A stretch of DNA of 64,000 nucleotides from Streptomyces luomodiensis (GTDB lineage Bacteria; Actinomycetota; Actinomycetes; Streptomycetales; Streptomycetaceae), in the NCBI RefSeq assembly GCF_031679605.1, contig NZ_CP117522.1, positions 1,488,001-1,552,000 of the forward strand, in the 5' to 3' direction. This document shows positions 16,907 to 25,466 of this stretch, piece by piece. Below the pieces are notes generated by a model, which worked only from the letters and a program-made list of their open reading frames with translations, did not search any database and had not been told where the DNA came from. Every line of letters starts with the position of its first letter. Position 1 is the stretch's first letter. Made by a program: the position numbers and the translations under genes.

Positions 16907-19369
16907 ATGACGCGACCGGACACCCCGCGGGACGAGCGGTCCGTCCGGTCGGGCGATCTCCTCGGCGAGGAGGCCACCGCCAGGGCCACGGTCGACGAGC
17001 ACGGCATCGTCACGCGGTGGAACGAGGCTGCCCGTGGGCTGCTCGGTTACCGCCCCGCCGACATCGTGGGCAGGCCCGCGGCCGATCTGCTCCACGACGC
17101 CTCGCACGCCCGCGCAAAGGTGCGCAACGCGCTGCGCTCGGCCTCCCCGCCCAACCGGCTGAACGGCCGGGCCACCCTGCTGCGCCACGACGGCTCCACC
17201 CTGGACGTGCGGCTGCTGGCACACCGCCGCACCTCGGAGACCGGGGCCCCCGAGTGGCTGATCGTCTCCGCCCCGCCGCGCGCCGGACACACCGCCGAGG
17301 AGGACGAGGAGCTGATGCGGCGCTCCTTCCTCCAGGCGCCGTGCACGATGGCGGTCTACGACGCCGGGCTGCGGCTGCGCTGGGCCAACCGCGACATGGA
17401 GCAGGTGATGGAGCTGGCCCAGGAGGAGATGCGGGGCCTGCGGATCTCGGAGATCATGCCCGGTCCGGAGTCCGAGGTGGCCGAGCAGGCGATCCGGCGG
17501 GTGCTGGAGACGGGTGACGAGCAGTGCCTGGAGCTGTCCACGGTCATGCCCGGCGACCCCCGCCTCTTCGCCTGGTCCACCATCGTCTCGCCGCTGCGCG
17601 ACCCCCTGGGGCGGGTGGCGGCCGTGGCGCTGACCGCCCTCGACACGACCGCCCAGCGGGCCGCCCGGCGGCGGCTGACGCTGCTCAACGAGGCCAGCGT
17701 GCGCATCGGCAGCACCCTGGACATCGACCGGACCGCGCAGGAGCTGGCCGATGTCGCCGTCCCGGCGCTCGCCGACTTCGCGGTGGTCGATCTGCTGCCC
17801 GCGGTGCACGACGGCGGCGAACCGCGCCCCGGCCCGCCGGGCAGCCGGGTGCTGCTGCGCCGGGTCGCCATCCGGTCGGTCTTCGAGGGCTGCCCGGAGG
17901 CCGTGGTGCAGCTGGGGCAGGTGGCCGCCTACCCCGACTTCTCCCCCGAGGCCGAGTGTCTGAAGGCCGAGCGCGGCATGCTGAACAAGGTCGCCGATCC
18001 CGCCGTCGCCCGATGGGCCGACGAGGCGCCGGAGCGGGCCGCCATGATCCGGCGGTTCGGGTTCCATTCGACGATGGCCGTTCCGCTGCGGGCCCGCGGC
18101 GCCATCCTCGGCGTGGCCGTCTTCTCCCGGCACCGCCGCCCCGAACCGTTCGAGCAGGACGATCTGCTGCTCGCCGAGGAGATGACGGCCAGGGCCGCCG
18201 TCTGCGTCGACAACGCCCGGCGGTACACCCGCGAGCGCCACACCGCGCTGGCCCTTCAGCGCAGTCTGCTGCCGCGCACCCTGCCCGAGAGCGCCGCGGT
18301 GGAGGTCGCCTCCCGCTATCTGCCGGCCGGCTACCGGTCCGGGGTGGGCGGCGACTGGTTCGACGTCATCCAGCTGTCGGGCGCGCGGGTAGCCCTGGTC
18401 GTCGGCGATGTGGTGGGCCATGGCCTCCAGGCGTCGGCCACCATGGGCCGGCTGCGGACCGCGGTGCGCACCCTCGCCGATGTCGATCTCGCCCCCGATG
18501 AGCTGCTCACCCATCTGGACGATCTGGTGAACCGGCTGTCCGAGGAGGCGGAGAGCGGTGCCGACGGTGCGGGCGTGACGGAGGAGGACGGCGGGGAGAT
18601 CGGCGCGACCTGTCTGTACACGGTCTACGACCCGGTCTCCCGCCGCTGCTCCCTGGCCCGCGCCGGGCATCCGCCGCCCGTACTGGTGATGCCGGACCAC
18701 ACCACCACCCTGCTCGACCTGCCCGGCGGACCGCCGCTGGGCCTGGGCAGCCTGCCGTTCGAGAGGGTCGACCTGGAACTGCCGGAGGGCAGCCTGCTGG
18801 CCCTCTACACCGACGGTCTGATCGAGTCCCACGACCGGGACGTCGACCAGACGATCGGCACGCTGCGCACCACGCTCGCCCAGCCCGCGGACTCGCTGGA
18901 CGGCCTCTGCCAGGCGGTGCTGGCCACACTGCTCCCCAGCCGCCCCACCGACGACGTCGCCCTGCTCCTGGCCCGCACCCGGGCCCTGGACGCGGACCGG
19001 GTGGCCACCTGGGAGCTGCCGTACGACCCGGCCGTGGTGGCCCGCGCCCGCCGGGACGCCGCCGAGCGACTGGCCGCATGGGGTTTCGGGGAGGCCGCCT
19101 TCACCATGGAGCTGGTGGTCAGCGAGCTGGTCACCAACGCCATCCGGCACGCCACGCCGCCCATCGGGCTGCGGCTGATCCATGACCGGGCGGTGATCTG
19201 CGAGGTCTCCGACGGCAGCCGTACCGCACCGCATCTGCGCCGGGCCCGCGGCTTCGACGAGGGCGGCCGCGGACTGCTGCTGGTGGCCCAGCTGACCGAG
19301 AGCTGGGGCACCCGCCAGACCGAGACCGGCAAGACCATCTGGGCCGAGGTGGCCACGTCCGCCCTGTAG
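16907..19369 (+). CDS. PAS-PAS-GAF-SpoIIE phosphatase with C-terminal HATPase kinase domain
   Basis: An 820-residue signalling protein. Two PAS domains come first (residues about 22-120 and 135-250: ATVDEHGIVTRWNEAARGLLGY and FLQAPCTMAVYDAGLRLRWANR), then a GAF domain (about 260-440), then a PP2C/SpoIIE phosphatase (about 455-680; GGDWFDVIQLSG, VGDVVGHG, ALYTDGLIE, DDVALLLAR) and an anti-sigma-type HATPase (VVSELVTNAIRHA, DEGGRGLLLVAQL). Such proteins both dephosphorylate an STAS antagonist and phosphorylate it or bind a sigma factor. No STAS or sigma gene is adjacent. It is closely similar in order and motifs to the gene at 22903. Confidence 0.93.
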   Translation: MTRPDTPRDERSVRSGDLLGEEATARATVDEHGIVTRWNEAARGLLGYRPADIVGRPAADLLHDASHARAKVRNALRSASPPNRLNGRATLLRHDGSTLDVRLLAHRRTSETGAPEWLIVSAPPRAGHTAEEDEELMRRSFLQAPCTMAVYDAGLRLRWANRDMEQVMELAQEEMRGLRISEIMPGPESEVAEQAIRRVLETGDEQCLELSTVMPGDPRLFAWSTIVSPLRDPLGRVAAVALTALDTTAQRAARRRLTLLNEASVRIGSTLDIDRTAQELADVAVPALADFAVVDLLPAVHDGGEPRPGPPGSRVLLRRVAIRSVFEGCPEAVVQLGQVAAYPDFSPEAECLKAERGMLNKVADPAVARWADEAPERAAMIRRFGFHSTMAVPLRARGAILGVAVFSRHRRPEPFEQDDLLLAEEMTARAAVCVDNARRYTRERHTALALQRSLLPRTLPESAAVEVASRYLPAGYRSGVGGDWFDVIQLSGARVALVVGDVVGHGLQASATMGRLRTAVRTLADVDLAPDELLTHLDDLVNRLSEEAESGADGAGVTEEDGGEIGATCLYTVYDPVSRRCSLARAGHPPPVLVMPDHTTTLLDLPGGPPLGLGSLPFERVDLELPEGSLLALYTDGLIESHDRDVDQTIGTLRTTLAQPADSLDGLCQAVLATLLPSRPTDDVALLLARTRALDADRVATWELPYDPAVVARARRDAAERLAAWGFGEAAFTMELVVSELVTNAIRHATPPIGLRLIHDRAVICEVSDGSRTAPHLRRARGFDEGGRGLLLVAQLTESWGTRQTETGKTIWAEVATSAL

Positions 19370-19414
19370 CCAGGGTCCGGCTGCCAGGCGGCCGCTCCCT
19401 CGGGACGGCTTCAC

Positions 19415-19420
19415 TACAAT
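19415..19420 (+). promoter_or_regulatory. Candidate -10 box for the GAF regulator gene
   Basis: TACAAT in an otherwise GC-rich gap, 47 bp before the ATG at 19468. It is close to the housekeeping -10 consensus; no matching -35 was found. Confidence 0.4.
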
Positions 19421-19467
19421 CGCGGGACGACGAAGCCCGGTTCAGCAGAGGCTGAAGGCTGCCATCC

Positions 19468-20778
19468 ATGCGTATCCAGCACCCACGCGACGCCGGTCCC
19501 CTGGCCGCGCTGAGCCCCGCCGAATCGGCCCGTCTCATGGCGGTGATCCGCGAGGCGGCGCTGAGCCGGGGGCGGCTTCCGCTGCCCGCCCGCCCGGTGA
19601 TCGGCGCGTCCTGGGACCGGATGCTGCGCCTGGGCCTCGACCCCGACCACGGCCGCGCCCCGCGGCCGCTGGGCCTGGACGAGCTGGAGCTGCGGAGGCG
19701 GCAGACCCGGCTGGCCGAGGTGCTGCCCACGCTGCACAGCGGGCTGCTGGAGGCCGCGGAGGCGGCCGGCCACATCATGATCATCGCCGATGCGGAGGGC
19801 CGCGTCCTGTGGATCGACGGCCATCGGGGCGTCCGCCGGCAGGCCGACGGCATCGCGCTCGTCGAGGGTTCGCACTGGGCCGAGGACGTCGCCGGGACCA
19901 GCGGCATCGGCACCGCGCTCGCCGTGCGATCCCCGGTACGGGTGCATTCGGCGGAGCACTTCGTGAGCGCCTTCCACACCTGGAGCTGTGCCGCCGCCCC
20001 CGTGCACGACGCACGGGACGGCCGGCTGCTGGGCGTCGTCGACATCAGCGGCCCGGCCGGGACCGCCCATCCGACGGTGCTCTCGCTGGTCACCGCGACC
20101 GCCCGGTGGGCCGAGGGTGAACTGCGGCTGGCCCACAGCCGGGAGCTGGAGGGCCTGCGGGCGGTCGCCGCGCCCCTCCTGGCGCGGGTCCGCGGCAAGG
20201 CCGTCGTGGTCGACCGGCACGGCTGGGTCGCCGGGGTCACCGGGGTGACCCCGCGTGAGCGCCGGCTGCCGCTGCCCAAGGCGCCGTACGACGGGCCGGT
20301 GTGGCTGCCGGGGCTCGGCGCGTGCGCGGTGGAGCCGCTGCCCGGCGGCCATCTGCTGCGGGTGCTGGACGGCGAGACCCTTGAGGGGGGCGATCCGGCC
20401 ATCTGGGGCCATCTGCTGCTGGACCTGCGCCAGCCGCACCGCTGGACCCTGACCTTCTCGGGGCCGTCGGGCACCTGGACGCATGAGCTCAGCGCCCGCC
20501 ACGCGGAGGTGCTGCTGGTGCTCGCCGCGCACCCCGAGGGGCGCACGGCGGCGCAGCTGGCCCAGGACCTGTTCGGGGATGCGACGCGGACGGTGACCGT
20601 ACGGGCCACGGTGTCCCGGCTGCGCGGACGCGTCGGGGCGGTGCTGGCGCACCGCCCCTACCGGATCGCCGAGAGCGTCCGCATCGACGTGGCGGCCCCG
20701 GACCGCCCCGCCGGACTGCTCCCGTTCAGCTCCGCCCCGGCCGTCGCCCGGCTGCGCGGCTCGCGCTCCCTCTTCTGA
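19468..20778 (+). CDS. GAF-domain transcriptional regulator with C-terminal winged helix
   Basis: A 436-residue protein. The N-terminal half resembles the sensor part of AcoR-type activators: SWDRMLRLGLDPD, then a GAF domain (residues about 85-215; IADAEGRVLWIDGHRGVRRQAD, EDVAGTSGIGTALAVRSPV, TWSCAAAPVHDARDGRLLGVVDISG). The sigma-54 AAA+ domain is absent. Residues about 345-410 (ELSARHAEVLLVLAAHPEGR, AQLAQDLFGD, RATVSRLRGRVG) form a winged helix like that of OmpR/SARP proteins. This layout is typical of Streptomyces GAF regulators that respond to a small molecule. No target is obvious from the neighbours. Confidence 0.85.
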   Translation: MRIQHPRDAGPLAALSPAESARLMAVIREAALSRGRLPLPARPVIGASWDRMLRLGLDPDHGRAPRPLGLDELELRRRQTRLAEVLPTLHSGLLEAAEAAGHIMIIADAEGRVLWIDGHRGVRRQADGIALVEGSHWAEDVAGTSGIGTALAVRSPVRVHSAEHFVSAFHTWSCAAAPVHDARDGRLLGVVDISGPAGTAHPTVLSLVTATARWAEGELRLAHSRELEGLRAVAAPLLARVRGKAVVVDRHGWVAGVTGVTPRERRLPLPKAPYDGPVWLPGLGACAVEPLPGGHLLRVLDGETLEGGDPAIWGHLLLDLRQPHRWTLTFSGPSGTWTHELSARHAEVLLVLAAHPEGRTAAQLAQDLFGDATRTVTVRATVSRLRGRVGAVLAHRPYRIAESVRIDVAAPDRPAGLLPFSSAPAVARLRGSRSLF

Positions 20779-20813
20779 GGATCGGGGCCTCGGTCTCTTA
20801 ATCGGGGGCGCCG

Positions 20814-21848
20814 TCAGGCGGCGGGCGGGGCCAGAAGAGCGGTGGGGTGCAGACAGCCGACGGTGACCCCGCCGCCGTGCACGGGCGTGGTGGCGAACTC
20901 GGTGAGGGCACCGGGGTCGATACCGCAGTGGGCGAGGGCCGCGGCGGTCACCGGCATCCGGGCGCGGTCGGCACCGTCGGCGATCTTCACGGCGACGGCC
21001 CGGCCGTCGGGCAGTGCCGCGATCTGCACGCCCTCGAAGCCGTCCTTGGCGATCAGACCCGGTACGGCGCGCATCAGCCGGGCCACGTCCCGGTCGCTGC
21101 CGGACGCCATGTCCGGGTGGGCGCGCAGGGCGGCCGCCACCCGGCCCTCGGGGGTGTCCGCCGCGCCCGAGGCGATCCGTGCCGCGGCCGTGGCGAGCCC
21201 GCGCAGGGAGACGGAGAACAGCGGCGCACCGCAGCCGTCGACGGTGACCCGGGCGACGCGCTGCCCGGTGAGGTCCTCCACGGTCTCGGCGATCAGCCGT
21301 TGCAGCGGATGGGCCGGGTCGAGGTAGTCGGCCAGCGGCCAGCCGCGCAGTTGGGCGGTGAGCAGCATCGCGGCGTGCTTGCCGGAGCAGTTCTGGGCCA
21401 GCCGGGTGGGCTCGCCGCCGTCGCGCAGCCAGGCGTCGCGCTCGGCGGCGCCGTACGGCAGGTCGGGGACGTTGCGCAGATCGGCCTCGGTGAGCCCGGC
21501 CCGGTCGAGGATGCGGCGCGCTCCGTCCAGGTGGCGCCGCTGGCCGGAGTGGCTGGCGGCGGTGAGCGACAGCAGCTCCCCCTCCAGCGGCAGCCCGGCC
21601 CGCAGCAGCCCGACGGCCTGGACGGGCTTGAGCGCGGAGCGCGGGTAGAAGGCCGCGTCGATGTCGCCGGCCTGGAACTCGACCCGGCCGTCGGCGCCCA
21701 GGACGACGACCGAGCCGTGGTGGACGCCCTCGATGACCCCGCCGCGTACGACATGGGCGAGCGGCACATGGCGGGGTTCACGGATGGCGGGGGGCTCGGC
21801 GGGGGTGCGGCGGGTCGCGTCGAGGGTCCGTCCGAGGGGGATGTTCAT
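20814..21848 (-). CDS. Asparaginase, Rhizobium etli ReAV (class 3) type
   Basis: A 344-residue enzyme converting L-asparagine to aspartate and ammonia. The residues known from ReAV are all present: Ser and Lys in PRSALKPVQA, Ser in SHSGQRRH, Cys and Lys of the zinc site in NCSGKHAAML, and Asp/Cys in TVDGCGAPLFSVSL. The fold resembles serine beta-lactamases rather than the E. coli enzymes. There is no signal peptide, so it is cytosolic. It lies downstream of, and on the same strand as, a FadR-type regulator, separated by 221 bp of repeats. Confidence 0.9.
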   Translation of the reverse strand: MNIPLGRTLDATRRTPAEPPAIREPRHVPLAHVVRGGVIEGVHHGSVVVLGADGRVEFQAGDIDAAFYPRSALKPVQAVGLLRAGLPLEGELLSLTAASHSGQRRHLDGARRILDRAGLTEADLRNVPDLPYGAAERDAWLRDGGEPTRLAQNCSGKHAAMLLTAQLRGWPLADYLDPAHPLQRLIAETVEDLTGQRVARVTVDGCGAPLFSVSLRGLATAAARIASGAADTPEGRVAAALRAHPDMASGSDRDVARLMRAVPGLIAKDGFEGVQIAALPDGRAVAVKIADGADRARMPVTAAALAHCGIDPGALTEFATTPVHGGGVTVGCLHPTALLAPPAA

Positions 21849-22069
21849 GGTGGTGCTCTCGTGGTCGGGGGTGTTCAGGGCGCGGTCGGGGTGGTCACGG
21901 CGCGCCGGGGTGGTCCCGGCGGGTGTCGGAGGTGTTCAGGGCGCGGTCGGAGGTGGTCGCGGCGTGTCGGAGTGGTCGCGGTCGGCCCGGCGCGGGCCGA
22001 CCGGCCTGGTGCCGTGGGCGGTCCGCTCACCGGAGGAACGCTCGCCGCTCGCCGGAGGGGACTGCTCGT
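21849..22069 (+). repeat. 61-bp imperfect direct repeat in the gap between GntR and asparaginase genes
   Basis: GTGTTCAGGGCGCGGTCGG occurs at 21871 and again at 21932, each followed by a GTGGTC-type G/T-rich tract; shorter GGTGGTC motifs recur throughout. No gene or clear promoter was seen. Confidence 0.7.
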
Positions 22070-22825
22070 TCACGCCCGCCGGGTGCCTTCCACCGGTGCG
22101 GCCGTCCGGCCGTCCGGCGCGGCGGGCCGCACGATGGCGGTCAGCGTGGTCTCCACCCGCTCGAGGTGGTGGGTCATCGCCTCCACCGCGTCGTGCTCGG
22201 ACCCGCCGGCGAGCGCGTCGACGATCGCCCGGTGCTCCCGGTTGGACTGCTCGCGGCGGCCGCCGAGTTCGTTGAGAAATGCCGACTGCCGGGCCAGGGC
22301 GTCGCGGATCTCCTCGATGACCCGCCGGAAGACCGGGTTCCGGGCCGCCTGGGCGATGGCGAGGTGGAACAGCGTGTCCATCGCCACCCAGGCGGTGGTG
22401 TCGGTCTCCCGCTCCATCCGCTCCAGCAGATGGGACAGGTGGTCGAGGTCCTCGGCGGAGCGGCGCCGGGCCGCGTAGCCCGCCACCGGGATCTCGATGT
22501 GCCGGCGCACCTCCAGCAGGTCGCTCGCGGCGTAATCGCCGAAGGTGGGGTCCGCCACCGGCCCGCTGGAGATGACGAAGGTGCCCTTGCCGGTGCGCGA
22601 GGCGGTCAGCCCCATCGTCTGGAGGGCCCGGAGGGCCTCGCGGAGCACCGGCCGGCTGACCTCGAGACGACGGCACAGCTCCGCCTCGGAGGGGAGTTTG
22701 TCCCCCACCGCGTAGTCGCCGCGCTCGATCGCTTCCCGGAGGTGGCCGAGCACCGCCTCCATCGCGCTCACCCGCCGGGGGACGTCGGGTCCGGGACGTC
22801 CTGTCTGGCTGTCTGACAAGTTCAC
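22070..22825 (-). CDS. FadR-subfamily GntR regulator
   Basis: A 251-residue regulator. The N-terminal winged helix (VLGHLREAIERGDYAVGDKLPSEAELCRRLEVSRPVLREALRAL) is followed by the wing TGKGTFV and an all-helical FCD ligand domain with metal-site spacing (Asp in EVRRHIEI, FHLAIAQAARN, REHRAIVDALAG, HHLE). The start at GTG 22825 lies 7 nt after GAGGA; longer readings begin at rare TTG codons. It is divergent from the second PAS phosphatase and upstream of the asparaginase, which is a plausible target. Ligand unknown, typically an acid. Confidence 0.9.
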   Translation of the reverse strand: MNLSDSQTGRPGPDVPRRVSAMEAVLGHLREAIERGDYAVGDKLPSEAELCRRLEVSRPVLREALRALQTMGLTASRTGKGTFVISSGPVADPTFGDYAASDLLEVRRHIEIPVAGYAARRRSAEDLDHLSHLLERMERETDTTAWVAMDTLFHLAIAQAARNPVFRRVIEEIRDALARQSAFLNELGGRREQSNREHRAIVDALAGGSEHDAVEAMTHHLERVETTLTAIVRPAAPDGRTAAPVEGTRRA

Positions 22826-22902
22826 ACGGGAATCCTCGGGCGGGCGGGAGCGGGTTGTCAAACGCCGCTGCCGCGGGTCCGACAAGCACCGTAAGTCATA
22901 GG

Positions 22903-25380
22903 ATGGAGAGAAATGTATCCGCAGTTGGGACGGGGGTGAGGGTCATCCCCCAGGGAATCGCGCCGGCCGAGACCCATGTCCCCTTCGACATGGCGGATGC
23001 GGCGACAGTGCTGGTCGACGCCGAGGGGATCATCACCGGCTGGACCCCGGCGGCGGAGCGGCTCCTCGGCTATCCGGCGGCGGAGATGGTCAAGCAGCCG
23101 GCCAGGGTGCTGCTGGCGGCACCGGAGGACGCGGCGAAGGCCGAGGCGATCGGCGCGTGGTGCCGGGAACACGGCGGCTGGGGCGGTCTGGGGCAGGTCC
23201 GGCACCGGGACGGCCGGCGGATCGACGTGGGGCTGCGGATCTCCGCGATGCGCGATCCGGACGGCGAGACCTCCTGGCTGGTCTCCGGGGTCGATCTGGG
23301 CTCCATCCCGGCATGGGCGCTCAGCGGCTCGCTGCTCCAGGCGTTCCTCACCCGGTCGCCGATCGGGATGGCCGTGCTGAGCCCGGATCTGCGGTACGTG
23401 TGGATCAACGACACGCTGGAGCGCTACGGAGGGGTGCCGCGCGCGGAGCGGCTGGGGAGCCGGATGGGGGACTTCCTGCCGGGGCTGGACACCGAGGCGA
23501 TCGAAGCGCGGATGCGGCAGGCGCTGGAGACCGGCGAGCCGGTGATCGACTACGAGTACCGGGGCTGGACGATGGCCGAACCGGGCAGCGAGCGCGCGTA
23601 CTCGACCTCGTTCTTCCGGCTGGACAACGCCGAGGGCCGGCCGGTGGGCGTGTGCTACATGGCCATCGACGTCACCGACCGCTGGCGGGCCCGGGAGCGG
23701 CTGGCGCTGCTCAACGAGGCCGGCGCACGCATCGGCGGCACCCTGGACGTGCTGCGCACCGCCCAGGAGCTGGCCGACTTCGCGGTGGAGCGGCTCGCCG
23801 ACTTCGTCACCGTCGATCTGCTGGAGGGCGTCCTGCGCGGCGAGGAGCCCGCCAAGCCCTCGGGCGAGACCCTGCCCGCGTTCCGCCGCGCCGGTCAGGC
23901 GTCGATCCGGGAGGGGTGCCCGGAGTCCATCGCGGCGCCCGGAGAACCGATCGCGGTCTTCCCCTCGTCCCCGCTCGCCCGCTGCTACTTCTCCGGGGAA
24001 CCGCTGCTCGACCCGGTGATGGGCGTCTCCATCGACGCGTGGTCCGGCGACGATCCGGCGCGGACGGCGAAACTGCGCGAGTTCGGGATGCACTCGCTGA
24101 TGGTGACGCCGATCGGGGCGCGCGGCGCCCTCCTGGGCGTGGCCTCGTTCGTCCGCTCCCGGCATCCGGACCCGTTCGAGGAGGACGATCTGCTGCTCGC
24201 CGAGGAGTTGGTCGCGCGGGCCGCGCTGTGCGTCGACAACGCCCGCCGCTACAGCCGTGAGCACGCCGCCGCGCTGGCCCTCCAGCGCAGTCTGCTGCCG
24301 CACGCCCTGCCCGGCGGCCAGGCCGTCGAGGTGGCCTCGCGCTATCTCCCCACGGACGCGCGCAACGGGGTCGGCGGCGACTGGTTCGACGTGATCCCGC
24401 TGTCCGGTGCCCGGGTGGCGCTGGTGGTCGGCGATGTGGTCGGCCACGGCATCACCGCCGCTGCGACCATGGGGCGGCTGCGGACCGCCGTGCACACGCT
24501 CGCCGATATGGACCTGCCGCCCGATGAGTTGCTGGCCCACCTCGACGACCTGGTCATCCGGCTCACCGAGGAGGAGGCCGGGCAGGAGGGCGTGGCGGCC
24601 GCGGTGCTGGGCGCCACCTGTCTGTACGCGGTCTACGACCCGGTCACCCAGCGGTGCACGATGGCGCGGGCGGGGCACCCCACCCCGGCAGTCGTGGACC
24701 CCTCGGGCGAGGTCTCCTTCCCGCCGCTGCCCGCGGGTCCCCCGCTGGGCCTCGGGTCGCTGCCGTTCGAGTCGGCGGAGCTGGAGCTGCCCGACGGAAG
24801 CCTGATCGCCCTCTACACCGACGGGCTCATCGAGGGCTGCGACCAGGACATCGACGTCGGTCTGGGCCGGCTGAGCAACGCGCTGCGCCAGTCGGCGCGT
24901 CCGCTGGAGGAGCTGTGCTCCACGGTCGTCGACGCCCTGCTGACCTCCCCGCAGTCCGACGACGTGGCCCTGCTGCTGGCCCGTACGCACGGCCTGGACA
25001 GCGGACACGTCGTCTCCTGGGACCTGCCCTCCGATCCGGCCGTCGTGGCCGGAGCCCGCTCCCTGGCGGTCCGCCGGCTCGCCGAGTGGGGCCTGGAGGA
25101 CCTGGCGACGACCACGGAGCTGATCGTCAGCGAGCTGGTCACCAACGCCATCCGCCATGGCACCGGCCCCATCCGGCTGCGGCTGATCCGGCACGAGGTG
25201 CTGATCTGCGAGGTCGCCGACACCAGCAGCACCTCACCGCGGCTGCGCCACCCCCGCACCACCGACGAGGGCGGCCGCGGGCTGTTCCTCGTCGCCCAGC
25301 TGGCCCACCGCTGGGGCACCCGCTACACCGAGGGCGGCAAGCTCATCTGGGCCGAACAAGACCTCCCGGAACAGGTATGA
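22903..25380 (+). CDS. PAS-PAS-GAF-SpoIIE phosphatase with HATPase domain (paralogue)
   Basis: About 825 residues with the same order as the protein at 16907: PAS (VLVDAEGIITGWTPAAERLLGY), PAS (SPIGMAVLSPDLRYVWIND), GAF (LLNEAGARIGGTLDVLRTAQEL onward), SpoIIE phosphatase (GGDWFDVIPLSG, VGDVVGHG, ALYTDGLIEG, DDVALLLAR) and HATPase (IVSELVTNAIRHG, DEGGRGLFLVAQL). All phosphatase metal aspartates are kept. The start is uncertain: ATG 22903 is chosen, but GTG 22936 is also possible. Its stop overlaps a possible lnt start (ATGA). Confidence 0.9.
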   Translation: MERNVSAVGTGVRVIPQGIAPAETHVPFDMADAATVLVDAEGIITGWTPAAERLLGYPAAEMVKQPARVLLAAPEDAAKAEAIGAWCREHGGWGGLGQVRHRDGRRIDVGLRISAMRDPDGETSWLVSGVDLGSIPAWALSGSLLQAFLTRSPIGMAVLSPDLRYVWINDTLERYGGVPRAERLGSRMGDFLPGLDTEAIEARMRQALETGEPVIDYEYRGWTMAEPGSERAYSTSFFRLDNAEGRPVGVCYMAIDVTDRWRARERLALLNEAGARIGGTLDVLRTAQELADFAVERLADFVTVDLLEGVLRGEEPAKPSGETLPAFRRAGQASIREGCPESIAAPGEPIAVFPSSPLARCYFSGEPLLDPVMGVSIDAWSGDDPARTAKLREFGMHSLMVTPIGARGALLGVASFVRSRHPDPFEEDDLLLAEELVARAALCVDNARRYSREHAAALALQRSLLPHALPGGQAVEVASRYLPTDARNGVGGDWFDVIPLSGARVALVVGDVVGHGITAAATMGRLRTAVHTLADMDLPPDELLAHLDDLVIRLTEEEAGQEGVAAAVLGATCLYAVYDPVTQRCTMARAGHPTPAVVDPSGEVSFPPLPAGPPLGLGSLPFESAELELPDGSLIALYTDGLIEGCDQDIDVGLGRLSNALRQSARPLEELCSTVVDALLTSPQSDDVALLLARTHGLDSGHVVSWDLPSDPAVVAGARSLAVRRLAEWGLEDLATTTELIVSELVTNAIRHGTGPIRLRLIRHEVLICEVADTSSTSPRLRHPRTTDEGGRGLFLVAQLAHRWGTRYTEGGKLIWAEQDLPEQV

Positions 25381-25466
25381 AGCGCGCCCCGGCGCATCCC
25401 CGCCCTGTTCATGATCGGCCGGCTGCCGCACACTGGCCCTGTGCCAACGGGAGGGGAGCGTCCGGA

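Noticed and set aside
22855..22903. Longer TTG start for the second PAS phosphatase
   Set aside because: TTG is rare and there is no ribosome site; ATG 22903 is simpler.
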